Origin: Treponema bryantii
Lineage (GTDB): Bacteria; Spirochaetota; Spirochaetia; Treponematales; Treponemataceae
Reading direction: 5' to 3'
DNA: 64,000 nucleotides
Assembly (NCBI RefSeq): GCF_900111035.1
Contig: NZ_FOFU01000001.1
Span: 566,558 to 630,557 of the forward strand
Shown here piece after piece: positions 33,484 through 41,693 of the stretch. Positions within the stretch are counted from its first letter, which is position 1; the number at the start of each line of letters is the position of its first letter. A program made the translations under genes and the position numbers. Under the pieces are notes generated by a model, which did no database searches, was not told the DNA's origin, and worked only from the letters and a program-made list of their open reading frames with translations.

Positions 33484-34692
33484 TTATTTTACTTCCAGTT
33501 TTCCACTCATCAATCTAGGCAAAAGTAAATCTCGCTGCTTAGCAAGATTTTCATTTGCTTTTGCAAGATTTTCTATTTGTTTATGAATTGTTCTGACTTT
33601 TGAATCAAACTCCCACATCAGTTCTGACGGAGGTAATAATACATCACCTTTACGTAAGAAATATTCAAATTTAAAGTTAATTATTCCTGTAGACTGTAAT
33701 TGATAGCGATCAATAATCCTTGTGTCATATACAAACTGCATCCAATAATAATAGAAGAATGGGGCTATAATTTGCTTGTTTAATCTAATTAGCTTACAGA
33801 AACTTGCACAAATAAGCTTGTTATCAAAGCGTTCTAGTCTTTCTTTTGTAACAATTACTGTGCGACCTACAGGTTGCTCTTGAGTTCCACCAGAAACTTC
33901 CAAAACAATATCGTCTTCTGAAATAATTCTAGATTCATAATTTGATTTTTTGTGAAATCTAACAGGGCAAGTAGAAACATTACCTTTTGTAAACTCTGGA
34001 AAATCTGCACCTCTTACAACAGCAGCTTGAATTGGATAATTAGCCGATTCATCGTCGTTTCCCCAGCCACCACCAATATAATCAGAAATGACCTCACTCT
34101 GTTTTAAAACACTAAATGTCTTTGGGATTTTTCCAATGCAAGAATCTTTATATTGTTCATTTTTCCAACCAGGAAAACGGAAACGCACAAACCATTCTTT
34201 ATAAAGATTTTGTGCCATCTCTTCCAAAAGCTTTATGCGTTTATTATTATTTTCTATTGCTTCATCGTAACGTGAAAGAATAGTTGAAACTTTATCCTGA
34301 AAATCTTTTTCGGGCATTTCCATTAATAATCTTGAAAGACGCTGTACAGATAAACCTGGTTGAGCAGCTTGCCCAGAAAATCTTCCAAGCTGTAATATTC
34401 CGAGTTTATAAGCCAAATATTTTGAATTATTATATTTGTTTGCTTGCGCAACAACAGCATGCTCACTCATGTATACTTGACCTGAAACATATTTTACATT
34501 TCCACAATATGCACCTTGACGACCAATTACGGCACATGAACCATCAAAGTTATATGAATCAGTATAACCTCTAAGACCATTTGCACCGTAAACAGGATAT
34601 TTGCCTTCTTCTTTAATGTTTTCTGCAGTAATCGATTTGCCACTACTTAGTCGTTGGCAAAGCTCACCTAATCTATAAGATTTAAATTCCAT
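33484..34692 (-). CDS. hsdS: Type I restriction-modification specificity subunit
   Basis: HsdS recognises the two halves of the target DNA sequence. The 402-residue protein has two target-recognition domains (about 1-150 and 190-345), each followed by a conserved helix: RYDEAIENNNKRIKLLEEMA at about 146-165, and the C-terminal IENLAKANENLAKQRDLLLP. The first domain starts with the common MEFKSYRLGELCQRLSSGKS. It starts two bases after the hsdM stop. The recognition sequence cannot be read from the protein. Confidence 0.93.
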   Translation of the reverse strand: MEFKSYRLGELCQRLSSGKSITAENIKEEGKYPVYGANGLRGYTDSYNFDGSCAVIGRQGAYCGNVKYVSGQVYMSEHAVVAQANKYNNSKYLAYKLGILQLGRFSGQAAQPGLSVQRLSRLLMEMPEKDFQDKVSTILSRYDEAIENNNKRIKLLEEMAQNLYKEWFVRFRFPGWKNEQYKDSCIGKIPKTFSVLKQSEVISDYIGGGWGNDDESANYPIQAAVVRGADFPEFTKGNVSTCPVRFHKKSNYESRIISEDDIVLEVSGGTQEQPVGRTVIVTKERLERFDNKLICASFCKLIRLNKQIIAPFFYYYWMQFVYDTRIIDRYQLQSTGIINFKFEYFLRKGDVLLPPSELMWEFDSKVRTIHKQIENLAKANENLAKQRDLLLPRLMSGKLEVK

Positions 34693-34694
34693 TC

Positions 34695-36569
34695 TTAAAA
34701 CAATCCCTTCAAATTACTTTCAATCTCACTTTCCAACTTCTTGGCTTCTTCATTCAATTTAGAAAGTTCATCATTCATTCCAAGCATTGTTTCTTTGAAC
34801 TCAGATTCTGTCATTCCATCATCTTCAATTACAACACCAACATAGCGTCCAGGGTTTAGAGAATAATCCTGATCTATAATTCCGTCTTCGCCTTCAAGCT
34901 TTGTAACTTTACAAAGTCCAATTACATCTTGGTATTTACCTTCTGGGAATCTTTCTTTAAGCCAGTTAATTTGAGCTGTAAAATATTCCGTAGTGTCTTT
35001 ATATTCTGCTTCAATTAAATCTAAAATTTGCTTATGCTGTTCTTTACTTGCTGCTAAATCTTTTTCAGCATTCTTCTTATTCTTTAACTGTTTTTCATAA
35101 TCAGGATAGAATGCATTAAAACTCTTGTTTTCATCTTCAACAGCTGCATCATGTTTTACTTTAGCATTATCAATATTTTTTTGATACTCTGCTAATAAGT
35201 CATTAAATGCTTGTGTGTCCCCTTCATAAAGTCTTGTAATTATTCCAAGGTTTTTAATCTGCTCATCACTAAACTTTCGGTGTGCGCGGTCTACTTGAGT
35301 AAACACATTGCGGGCATCAATAAATAAGATTTCATCTTTTTTAGGGCTATTGCATTTTGGCTTATCAAAGAACCAAAGCGTTGCAGGCAAGGTAACTGTA
35401 CTGAACATATTACTTGGCAGCGTTACCATCTGCTTTATTATTCCTTTTTCAATCATTGCTTTTCGAATTTCATATTCGCTGTTTCCGGCATCGCTGGCAG
35501 AGTTTGCCATAACTAAAGCTGCACGTCCTTTTTCATTTAAGGCTGTTGCAAAATAACTAATCCAGAGATAGTTTGCATTTGGAACAGTTTCTTTTTTATC
35601 ATCTTTCTTTCCAGCTTTAGATTTATTCTTTGGAAGTCCGTATTCATTAAAACGTTTGTCATCCTTAATTCTTTCATAAACTACTTCATTAACATTGAAC
35701 GGCGGATTAGCCATTACATAATCATAATTACCATAGGCGTTGTATGGGTCAGAATAGAAAGAGTTTGCTTCTTTTATTTCTCCACGAACATTGTTCAAAA
35801 GAAGATTCATTTTAGCAAGCTTTACAGTATCAGGTTCTTTTTCTACACCGTTGCAGACAAACTGCATAATGTCATCGGTTGCAGCATTCTGATTATGGTT
35901 ATGCATGTAGCGGGCTGCCTGAACAAACATACCACCAGAACCACAGGCCGGGTCTAAGAATTTTTTATTTCCATATTCAGGTTTTAATACTTCAACCATA
36001 TAACGAACTACAGTTGCAGGCGTATAGAATGCACCTCCACCTTTTCCTTCTTCAAGAGCAAAGTTTCCAAGGAAGTATTCGTAAATCTGTCCAAACAAAT
36101 CAATGCTTATGTCTTCCGGAATATCCATAAAAATACGCATAATTCGGCTTAATAAATCTGGCTCTTCTTCCGGAACAAGCTGTCCAAATACTTCTTTCGG
36201 CAAAACGCCATTCATCTGCTTATTGTATTTTTCAATGGCTTCCATTGCTTTTTTTACAAGCGTTGCTTTTTCAGCAGTATCAGGAGCATCATTAATTATT
36301 GTATAACTTGCTTCTTCAGGAAGATAAAAACCACATTTTTCTATAGCAATATCCTGGAAATTCTTTTCTCGTCGAGTTCCTTTTAATGAATTAAATTCAT
36401 TTTCAATTTCTTCTTTATGCTGTTTATAACGAATGTCTGCGTATCGTAAAAAGATTAAACCTAAAATTGGTTGTCCAAATTTATTTGCTGCAAGATGAGC
36501 TCCGCTGCGTAAAATATCAGCTGCTCCCCAAAGTTTGTCCTGTAATTCTTTTAATTCTTTGTCTGTCAT
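34695..36569 (-). CDS. hsdM: Type I restriction-modification DNA methyltransferase subunit
   Basis: HsdM is the N6-adenine methyltransferase that protects host DNA and is needed for restriction. The 624-residue protein has the HsdM N-terminal helical domain (DKLWGAADILRSG, 12-23), the SAM-binding FLDPACGSGGMFV (204-216) and the catalytic NPPF (288-291). A long charged coiled-coil region (about 445-545) lies before the C-terminus, making it a little longer than the usual 500-550 residues. An AGGAA Shine-Dalgarno precedes the ATG. Confidence 0.95.
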   Translation of the reverse strand: MTDKELKELQDKLWGAADILRSGAHLAANKFGQPILGLIFLRYADIRYKQHKEEIENEFNSLKGTRREKNFQDIAIEKCGFYLPEEASYTIINDAPDTAEKATLVKKAMEAIEKYNKQMNGVLPKEVFGQLVPEEEPDLLSRIMRIFMDIPEDISIDLFGQIYEYFLGNFALEEGKGGGAFYTPATVVRYMVEVLKPEYGNKKFLDPACGSGGMFVQAARYMHNHNQNAATDDIMQFVCNGVEKEPDTVKLAKMNLLLNNVRGEIKEANSFYSDPYNAYGNYDYVMANPPFNVNEVVYERIKDDKRFNEYGLPKNKSKAGKKDDKKETVPNANYLWISYFATALNEKGRAALVMANSASDAGNSEYEIRKAMIEKGIIKQMVTLPSNMFSTVTLPATLWFFDKPKCNSPKKDEILFIDARNVFTQVDRAHRKFSDEQIKNLGIITRLYEGDTQAFNDLLAEYQKNIDNAKVKHDAAVEDENKSFNAFYPDYEKQLKNKKNAEKDLAASKEQHKQILDLIEAEYKDTTEYFTAQINWLKERFPEGKYQDVIGLCKVTKLEGEDGIIDQDYSLNPGRYVGVVIEDDGMTESEFKETMLGMNDELSKLNEEAKKLESEIESNLKGLF

Positions 36570-36578
36570 TTGTAATTC

Positions 36579-39500
36579 CTATGCTGCAATCCAGCCGTAA
36601 CCTTGTACGGCCATATCTACAAAGTGGTTTAATATTAATTGTGTTTTTGCTTCAAAAGAAGGTTTGTCATAAGATTCTGGTAAATCTTTATCCAGAGATT
36701 CTTCTATAACATCCTGTACCTTCTTAATAGGCTGTTCGTTTTTATACCAGTCTACAATCAAAAGTTTTTCTTTGTTTTCTTTTAATGTAGTAAATAGATG
36801 TTTTGCAGCAAGCTTAACTTTCTGCTCTTCATCTTTTGTGAGCTTTTTACCTTTGTCTAATAAATCATAAAGTTCAAGCTCTTCTTCTGTAAGTCCTTCT
36901 GTTTCAGCTCGTGTAGATTCTTTTTTAAGCTGCTCCATAAGTTCCAGAAGCTGTTCATAGTAATCTTCGTTTTCACTTCCACCAGCATTGTAACGATCGA
37001 TTATTGCCTTAAATCTCTCGCTGAACTTAATGCGTTCCTTGTTCTGGTCAAGAAGCTTTTTAAGAGCCATTTCTATAAACATTTTAATGTCGTCAATTTC
37101 AATTGCTTTATACTGGGCTGTCTGTAATTCTTTTCTAAGTTCTTCTACGTCAATTTTAGAAAGATCAATTACCTTATATTCATGAATTAAATACTCAGCT
37201 TTATTCTTTGAATTAGGATCATTTGGATTCTGACTTGAAATACTCTTATCAAGAATACTGCTTAATCTTTCTTTTGCTTTATCAAGCTTTTCCTGGTCTA
37301 TATCATTTGTATATAAATCATGCAGATATTTTAATGGAGCAAATTTTTTGTTTCCCCATTTTGGAGTTCGTTCAAAGATTTCTGGTTTACTTGCTTCATA
37401 AATATTAAGCATTGTATTAGTAAGAACTCTAAACTTATTCTTTTTGTCATCTGTATCTACAATCTTGTCATAGGCATCAAGTATCAGCTGAGATTTTGAG
37501 AAAGTTTCTTTCTCTGCAATAATCTGCTCTAGGTCAACATTTATAGAAGACATGAATTTATCAGCTTCGTTTATACAAGCATCAAGAGTAATAATGAGAG
37601 CTTCTATATCTTTTGCTGGGAAGTCTTCTCCGTCATCACCTGTTGCATATTCAGCTAAGGCATCATTCATGTATTTAAATACATTTACATAATCAACAAT
37701 AATTCCGGCAGTCTTGTCTGGATAAACTCTGTTTGCTCTGGCAATAGCCTGCATAAGAGTATGACTCTTCATTGGTTTATCAAGATACAATGTAGAAAGA
37801 CTTGGAACATCAAAACCTGTGAGCCACATTGCGCAAACAAAAACTAAACGAAGAGGATCATGTGCATTCTTAAATCTGTCTTCAATATCATTTCCATCTT
37901 TGTCGATAGCGTTCATTAAGTCACGATGTGGTTTTATATTTAGTCCTTTCTTTTTGAACTTTTCTTCTTCATCAGCTTCTTCTGAAATGATGACTACCAT
38001 TTCAGTTTTTTCCATGTAGTCAATCATTGCATTAATCTGATTCAGTTTTTCTTTATCATTTGGATCAATTGAGTTTCGTTCGTTATAAAGATTCTGTATT
38101 TCATTTTTCCAGTATTTCTGAACTTTGTCATACATTTTTACAGCAGTGTATTTTGTTACAGAAACAACCATTGCTTTACCAAGAAAACCTCGGCGAGGAA
38201 AATGATGAGCAATATCTTGAGCAACTTTTTCCAGTCGTTCATCACGGTCAAGTACTTCAATAATCTTTGATTTAGAATTTTCAAGTGCTTCTTCTTCTCT
38301 GTCATTAAGCTTTTCTTCTTCGACAATTTTTACAACATCATCGTCAAGGAAGTTATTCTGTAATCCAACTTCAGGAACACGTCTGCTATAAAAAAGAGGA
38401 ACAGTAGAGCCATCTTCAATAGCTTGTGCAAAGTTATATTCAGAAACATAATCACCAAACCACTGATTTGTAAGTTTCTGACTTCCAAGTAATGGGGTTC
38501 CTGTAAATGCAACAAAGTTAGCATTTGGTAAACCTCGTCTCATATTTTCTGCTAAGTCTGCATACTGAGTTCTATGAGCTTCATCTACCATTACAATAAT
38601 GTCATTGCGAGTTGAAAGAAGAGGATATTCTTTCTTTTTGTCATAACGGAATTTATGAATAAGAGTAAATACAAATTGCTGGTTAGTACCCAGGTAATCA
38701 CGAAGCTTTTCGCTGTTTGCTGGCTGCACAACTTCGCTTGCCTTTATAACTTCTGTTCTTACAAATGTCTTATGAATCTGTGTATCCAAATCATCTCGGT
38801 CAGTAACTACCAGGAAAGAAAAATTACCAGGAATCTTTCGCATAACTTTACGAGCAAACATGACCATTGAATATGATTTTCCAGAACCTTGAGTATGCCA
38901 GAAAACACCAAGTTTTCCTTTTAATACTTCTCGCTTGTACATCTGGCGGAAAAGATTATTTACACCAAGGAACTGATGGTTTTTAGCAATAATCTTTGTT
39001 TTTTGATTATCGAAGAGAATAAAGTTTTCTACGTAATCAAGCAGAGTTTCTTTCTTTAATAAACCGTCAGCAAAGATTTCAATAGAAATACCGTCTTCAA
39101 AAATCTGCTTTCGGTTAATCTTTTCTTTCTCGTCTGTAGCTTTAAGCCACTGGAAAAAGAATTCATAATCAGCATTAAATGCACCAATTCGAGTTTCACG
39201 TCCATTCGAAAGAACACAAATCTGGTTAAATGCAAAGATATTCGGTATTTTATCTTTATAGTCTGTAAGATTCTTATTATATGCTTCCTGAACTTTTACA
39301 GTTTCATTTTTCAGTTCTATAAAAACAAGAGGAAGTCCATTCACAAAAATAAGAACATCAGGTCTACGATAACCAAAAGTTCCTTTTATCCAGAGTTGAG
39401 AAACAGCAGTAAAAGTATTGTTTTCAGGATTTTCAAAATCAATAAGCTTTATAAAATCAAACTCATCTATACCGTTTCGTTTTTCTGTAACTTGAATGCT

Positions 39501-39809
39501 CTCTCTAATTTTCTGATAAAGCTTATAGTTAGTTTCAATTATATCTTTATCTGCAAAATTCTTAGAAAGAGCTTTTACAGTTTCATTTATATTAGTTTCA
39601 CTGATATGAGGATTAATTCTAGTTAGAGATTCTTTAAGAATAACAGGAAGAATACATTGTTCAACCGAATCACGATGAGGGCCATTATCCGGATTATCTT
39701 TAGCATCTAAGCTTGAATCACAGATAATAAGATCATAATTAAATGGAGCTGCACTAAGTTTTTTTAATAAAGCCTGTTCAATGTCATCTTCGGAAATAAA
39801 ACTCTTCAT
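36579..39809 (-). CDS. hsdR: Type I restriction enzyme, motor and nuclease subunit
   Basis: HsdR translocates and cuts unmethylated DNA. The 1076-residue protein has a PD-(D/E)XK nuclease domain (YRRPDVLIFVNGLPLVFIEL followed by KN; D151, E165, K167), Walker A HTQGSGKSYS (about 306-315), DEAH box VDEAHRTQ and helicase motif III FTGTPLL, and motif VI region QAIARANRVYPDK. The C-terminal part binds HsdM. The ATG at 39809 is preferred over a TTG at 39815 because GAAGAG is well spaced for it. All key residues are intact, so the enzyme should be active. Confidence 0.94.
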   Translation of the reverse strand: MKSFISEDDIEQALLKKLSAAPFNYDLIICDSSLDAKDNPDNGPHRDSVEQCILPVILKESLTRINPHISETNINETVKALSKNFADKDIIETNYKLYQKIRESIQVTEKRNGIDEFDFIKLIDFENPENNTFTAVSQLWIKGTFGYRRPDVLIFVNGLPLVFIELKNETVKVQEAYNKNLTDYKDKIPNIFAFNQICVLSNGRETRIGAFNADYEFFFQWLKATDEKEKINRKQIFEDGISIEIFADGLLKKETLLDYVENFILFDNQKTKIIAKNHQFLGVNNLFRQMYKREVLKGKLGVFWHTQGSGKSYSMVMFARKVMRKIPGNFSFLVVTDRDDLDTQIHKTFVRTEVIKASEVVQPANSEKLRDYLGTNQQFVFTLIHKFRYDKKKEYPLLSTRNDIIVMVDEAHRTQYADLAENMRRGLPNANFVAFTGTPLLGSQKLTNQWFGDYVSEYNFAQAIEDGSTVPLFYSRRVPEVGLQNNFLDDDVVKIVEEEKLNDREEEALENSKSKIIEVLDRDERLEKVAQDIAHHFPRRGFLGKAMVVSVTKYTAVKMYDKVQKYWKNEIQNLYNERNSIDPNDKEKLNQINAMIDYMEKTEMVVIISEEADEEEKFKKKGLNIKPHRDLMNAIDKDGNDIEDRFKNAHDPLRLVFVCAMWLTGFDVPSLSTLYLDKPMKSHTLMQAIARANRVYPDKTAGIIVDYVNVFKYMNDALAEYATGDDGEDFPAKDIEALIITLDACINEADKFMSSINVDLEQIIAEKETFSKSQLILDAYDKIVDTDDKKNKFRVLTNTMLNIYEASKPEIFERTPKWGNKKFAPLKYLHDLYTNDIDQEKLDKAKERLSSILDKSISSQNPNDPNSKNKAEYLIHEYKVIDLSKIDVEELRKELQTAQYKAIEIDDIKMFIEMALKKLLDQNKERIKFSERFKAIIDRYNAGGSENEDYYEQLLELMEQLKKESTRAETEGLTEEELELYDLLDKGKKLTKDEEQKVKLAAKHLFTTLKENKEKLLIVDWYKNEQPIKKVQDVIEESLDKDLPESYDKPSFEAKTQLILNHFVDMAVQGYGWIAA

Positions 39810-39826
39810 ATCCAATTACTCTTCAA

Positions 39827-40045
39827 TTATTTATTACTGGCTGTAGCATTTTCTACACAAACATCACCAATATCACAATCTAAAGCCATACAAATCTTTG
39901 AAAGACTTTCCATAGAGACATATTCACCTTTATTCAGTTTTGCCACTATATTAGTTGAGATACCTGCGAGTTCTATGAGATCCGTTTTATTTTTATATCC
40001 TTTTTCTTTATAACGTTCCCAAAGTTTTGTGTAATCAACTTGCAT
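39827..40045 (-). CDS. Cro/CI-family HTH regulator, 72 aa
   Basis: A single HTH domain of the Cro/CI (HTH_26) type: LWERYKEKGYKNKTDLIELA, then GISTNIVAKLNKGEYVSMES and LSKICMALDCDIGDVC. It leads the restriction-modification genes, 17 bases before the hsdR ATG, and probably controls the operon, as C-proteins do in other restriction systems. The minus-strand TATAAT at 40054-40059 lies eight bases from its ATG and there is no Shine-Dalgarno. Confidence 0.88.
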   Translation of the reverse strand: MQVDYTKLWERYKEKGYKNKTDLIELAGISTNIVAKLNKGEYVSMESLSKICMALDCDIGDVCVENATASNK

Positions 40046-40053
40046 AGTTTAAT

Positions 40054-40059
40054 ATTATA
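40054..40059 (-). promoter_or_regulatory. -10 box of the restriction-modification operon
   Basis: TATAAT on the minus strand stands eight bases before the HTH-regulator ATG with no Shine-Dalgarno; the transcript should be leaderless or nearly so. It is the only clear promoter ahead of the eleven co-oriented genes. Confidence 0.55.
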
Positions 40060-40216
40060 ACACAGTATATAGAAAAGAGGTTATAAAAATCACGTTTTCT
40101 CAAGAAAAGTTAGTTTATCAAAAATATAAATATATAAATTATAAAACATACCATGTAGCAAGAAAGGCTTAATAATTTGTAAAAATTATAATGCATCATG
40201 AGTTTAATAAAAATCA

Positions 40217-40244
40217 TTGACATTTCCGATGTTATAATTATAAT
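40217..40244 (+). promoter_or_regulatory. strong sigma-70-type promoter of a short RNA
   Basis: TTGACA (40217-40222), a 16-base spacer and TATAAT (40239-40244) form an almost consensus promoter. The start would be near 40252, only 60 bases ahead of a terminator. Confidence 0.75.
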
Positions 40245-40251
40245 TATTATT

Positions 40252-40312
40252 GGGCTGGTTGAAAGACCTCGGTCCACCGAAACGGCGTGGGGATCCCGCG
40301 CCTTTCTTTTTT
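40252..40312 (+). ncRNA. candidate structured RNA upstream of a DUF3800 gene
   Basis: About 60 bases lie between a near-consensus promoter and an intrinsic terminator. The RNA can form a GGUU-GAAA-GACC hairpin with a GNRA-type loop (40257-40268), a small UCGG/CCGA hairpin (40269-40280) and the terminator stem. Families of structured RNAs named DUF3800 motifs have been described upstream of DUF3800 genes; whether this one belongs to them needs a covariance search. It may also be a leader that attenuates the gene at 40342. Confidence 0.6.
40284..40312 (+). terminator. intrinsic terminator ahead of the DUF3800 gene
   Basis: An 8-bp GC-rich stem with a 3-base loop (GGCGTGGG-GAT-CCCGCGCC, one G-U pair) is followed by TTTCTTTTTT. 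It is one of the two strongest terminators in the window, and it stands upstream of a gene on the same strand. Confidence 0.85.
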
Positions 40313-40341
40313 AACCTTTAATTATCGGAGTATACCCCATA

Positions 40342-41025
40342 TTGGCAGAAAAGATTTTAAGTTGCTTCATTGATGAAGCTGGAGATTTTGGTGATTTTGA
40401 ATCTCATTCTCCATTTTATATCGTTTCCGTCATAGCTCACGAACAGTCCGATTCCATACAAGCTGACATCGACGGTCTAGAAAAATACCTTACATCATTA
40501 GGTTATCCGCATCATGCAATTCATACAGCACCTCTTATTCGTCGAGAAGGTGCTTATGAACTTGTGCAGGTGGAAGAGCGTCAAAAGCTTTTCAACTTGC
40601 TTTTCCGTTTTGCAAGAAAGATTCCTATTCGATTCTTTACAGCCCTGGTAAGAAAATCAGAATGCGCAGATTCAGATGTTCTTGAAGCAAAAATTACAAA
40701 GGAAATTAAAAACAAGCTCGAAGCCTGCATGGATTACTGGCATACATTTGATAAAATCATAATCTACTATGACAATGGGCAAAAGCCACTTAAGAGAATC
40801 TTAAATGTACTTTTTAATACAATGTTTGCCAATGTTGAAGTTAGAAAAGTAAGTCCTGTAGATTATAAATTATTCCAGGTAGCTGATTTAATATGTACAC
40901 TTGACCATATCAATGCAAAAATCGAAATTGGTCAGTTCTCAAATTCAGAAGCAGAATTCTTTTCTAACCGACAGAACTTCAAGAAGAACTTCTGGCGTAA
41001 ACTTAATTCACAGCGTATTCAATAA
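40342..41025 (+). CDS. DUF3800-family protein
   Basis: A 227-residue protein of the DUF3800 family, with a predicted RNase H-like fold. Conserved acids are in CFIDEAGDFGDF (D11, E12), IIIYYDNGQ and the C-terminal QVADLICTLDH. The family is common in phages and mobile or defence regions; its biochemical role is not settled. The start is a TTG with CGGAG eleven bases upstream; no upstream ATG exists. A promoter-RNA-terminator unit precedes it, so expression may depend on read-through. Confidence 0.85.
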   Translation: MAEKILSCFIDEAGDFGDFESHSPFYIVSVIAHEQSDSIQADIDGLEKYLTSLGYPHHAIHTAPLIRREGAYELVQVEERQKLFNLLFRFARKIPIRFFTALVRKSECADSDVLEAKITKEIKNKLEACMDYWHTFDKIIIYYDNGQKPLKRILNVLFNTMFANVEVRKVSPVDYKLFQVADLICTLDHINAKIEIGQFSNSEAEFFSNRQNFKKNFWRKLNSQRIQ

Positions 41026-41082
41026 TAAACTGTACATTCGTTTTACACTTTTTGTCTTTCCCACTCGTTTATACTTTTGCTA

Positions 41083-41110
41083 TTGACCTTTCCATTATTT
41101 GTGCTATATT
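41083..41110 (+). promoter_or_regulatory. promoter of second candidate small RNA
   Basis: TTGACC (41083-41088), 16 bases, TATATT (41105-41110). The start would be near 41117, ahead of a foldable stretch that ends in a T-run. Confidence 0.6.
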
Positions 41111-41116
41111 TATTCA

Positions 41117-41190
41117 TAGAATCGTCCAATAAAACTGCGTTATTTCCTTAATTGGTTGGCGCACTAGAGTTGAGGACGGTTTGATTTTTT
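41117..41190 (+). ncRNA. candidate small RNA in the DUF3800-PadR gap
   Basis: The 355-base gap between the DUF3800 and PadR genes holds a unit of about 75 bases. AUCGUCC (41121-41127) pairs with GGACGGU (41174-41180) to close the structure, an inner CCAAU/AUUGG pairing is possible (41126-41130 with 41151-41155), and UUUGAUUUUUU follows as a terminator tail. No open frame with a ribosome-binding site is seen. I cannot name a family. Confidence 0.5.
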
Positions 41191-41290
41191 AACTCACTTA
41201 AGTAGTGATGATAGAAATTCCTTCTGTTCCCAACATTTTCAATAATAACCTTAAAATACTTTCTACAGCATTAAATATTTAAAAAAAATC

Positions 41291-41319
41291 TTGACACCTA
41301 TATCACACCACGATATATT
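41291..41319 (+). promoter_or_regulatory. promoter of the padR-DUF2812 operon
   Basis: TTGACA (41291-41296), a 17-base spacer and TATATT (41314-41319) lie 61 bases before the padR ATG, a consensus sigma-70 layout. Confidence 0.8.
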
Positions 41320-41352
41320 ATATCTAGCTTCGTTATAACGAGGTGCGATATA
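41299..41352. promoter_or_regulatory. inverted-repeat operator over the padR promoter
   Basis: TATATCACACC (41299-41309) and GGTGCGATATA (41342-41352) are inverted copies with one mismatch, straddling the -10 box and probable start. Between and beside them are the perfect palindromes CGTTATAACG (41331-41340) and CGATATATCG (41346-41355). PadR proteins often repress their own promoter by binding such dyads. Confidence 0.6.
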
Positions 41353-41380
41353 TCGAAATACAATACTCGGAGAGGTGGCC

Positions 41381-41692
41381 ATGGATGCAAGAATTAAACG
41401 TGTTTATGTTCCGATGACTGAAACCGGCTTTTATATTTTGTTTTGCCTTCAGGAAGAAATGCATGGATACAATATAACTCAAAAGGTAAAACAGATGACT
41501 GATGGCCAGGTAGACATTGGACCGGGCACGATGTACGGATCATTAGGAAAAATGGAAAAAGATGGATTGATTGAATTTGTTCGTGAAGAAGAAAAACGAA
41601 AGCTGTACAAAATCACTTCAGTTGGCCAGGAAGTTCTGCAGCTGGAAATAGAACGAATCAAAAGACTTTATAGAAATATTGGAGGAAAATAA
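41381..41692 (+). CDS. PadR-family transcriptional regulator
   Basis: A 103-residue winged-helix protein with the PadR_N signatures TETGFYILFCLQEEMHGYNI and QVDIGPGTMYGSLGKMEKDG, then LIEFVREEEKRKLYKIT. It has the short C-terminus of PadR subfamily 2, ending in a dimerisation helix. The ATG at 41381 follows GGAGAGG closely; an in-frame GTG two codons upstream lies inside that Shine-Dalgarno. The next gene is a DUF2812 membrane protein, a frequent PadR partner, and the promoter carries an inverted repeat. Confidence 0.92.
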   Translation: MDARIKRVYVPMTETGFYILFCLQEEMHGYNITQKVKQMTDGQVDIGPGTMYGSLGKMEKDGLIEFVREEEKRKLYKITSVGQEVLQLEIERIKRLYRNIGGK

Positions 41693-41693
41693 A

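Noticed and set aside
40342-41025. DUF3800 gene with the short RNA as a type III toxin-antitoxin pair
   Set aside because: The upstream RNA has no tandem direct repeats, which type III antitoxins have, and DUF3800 is not a known toxin of that class.
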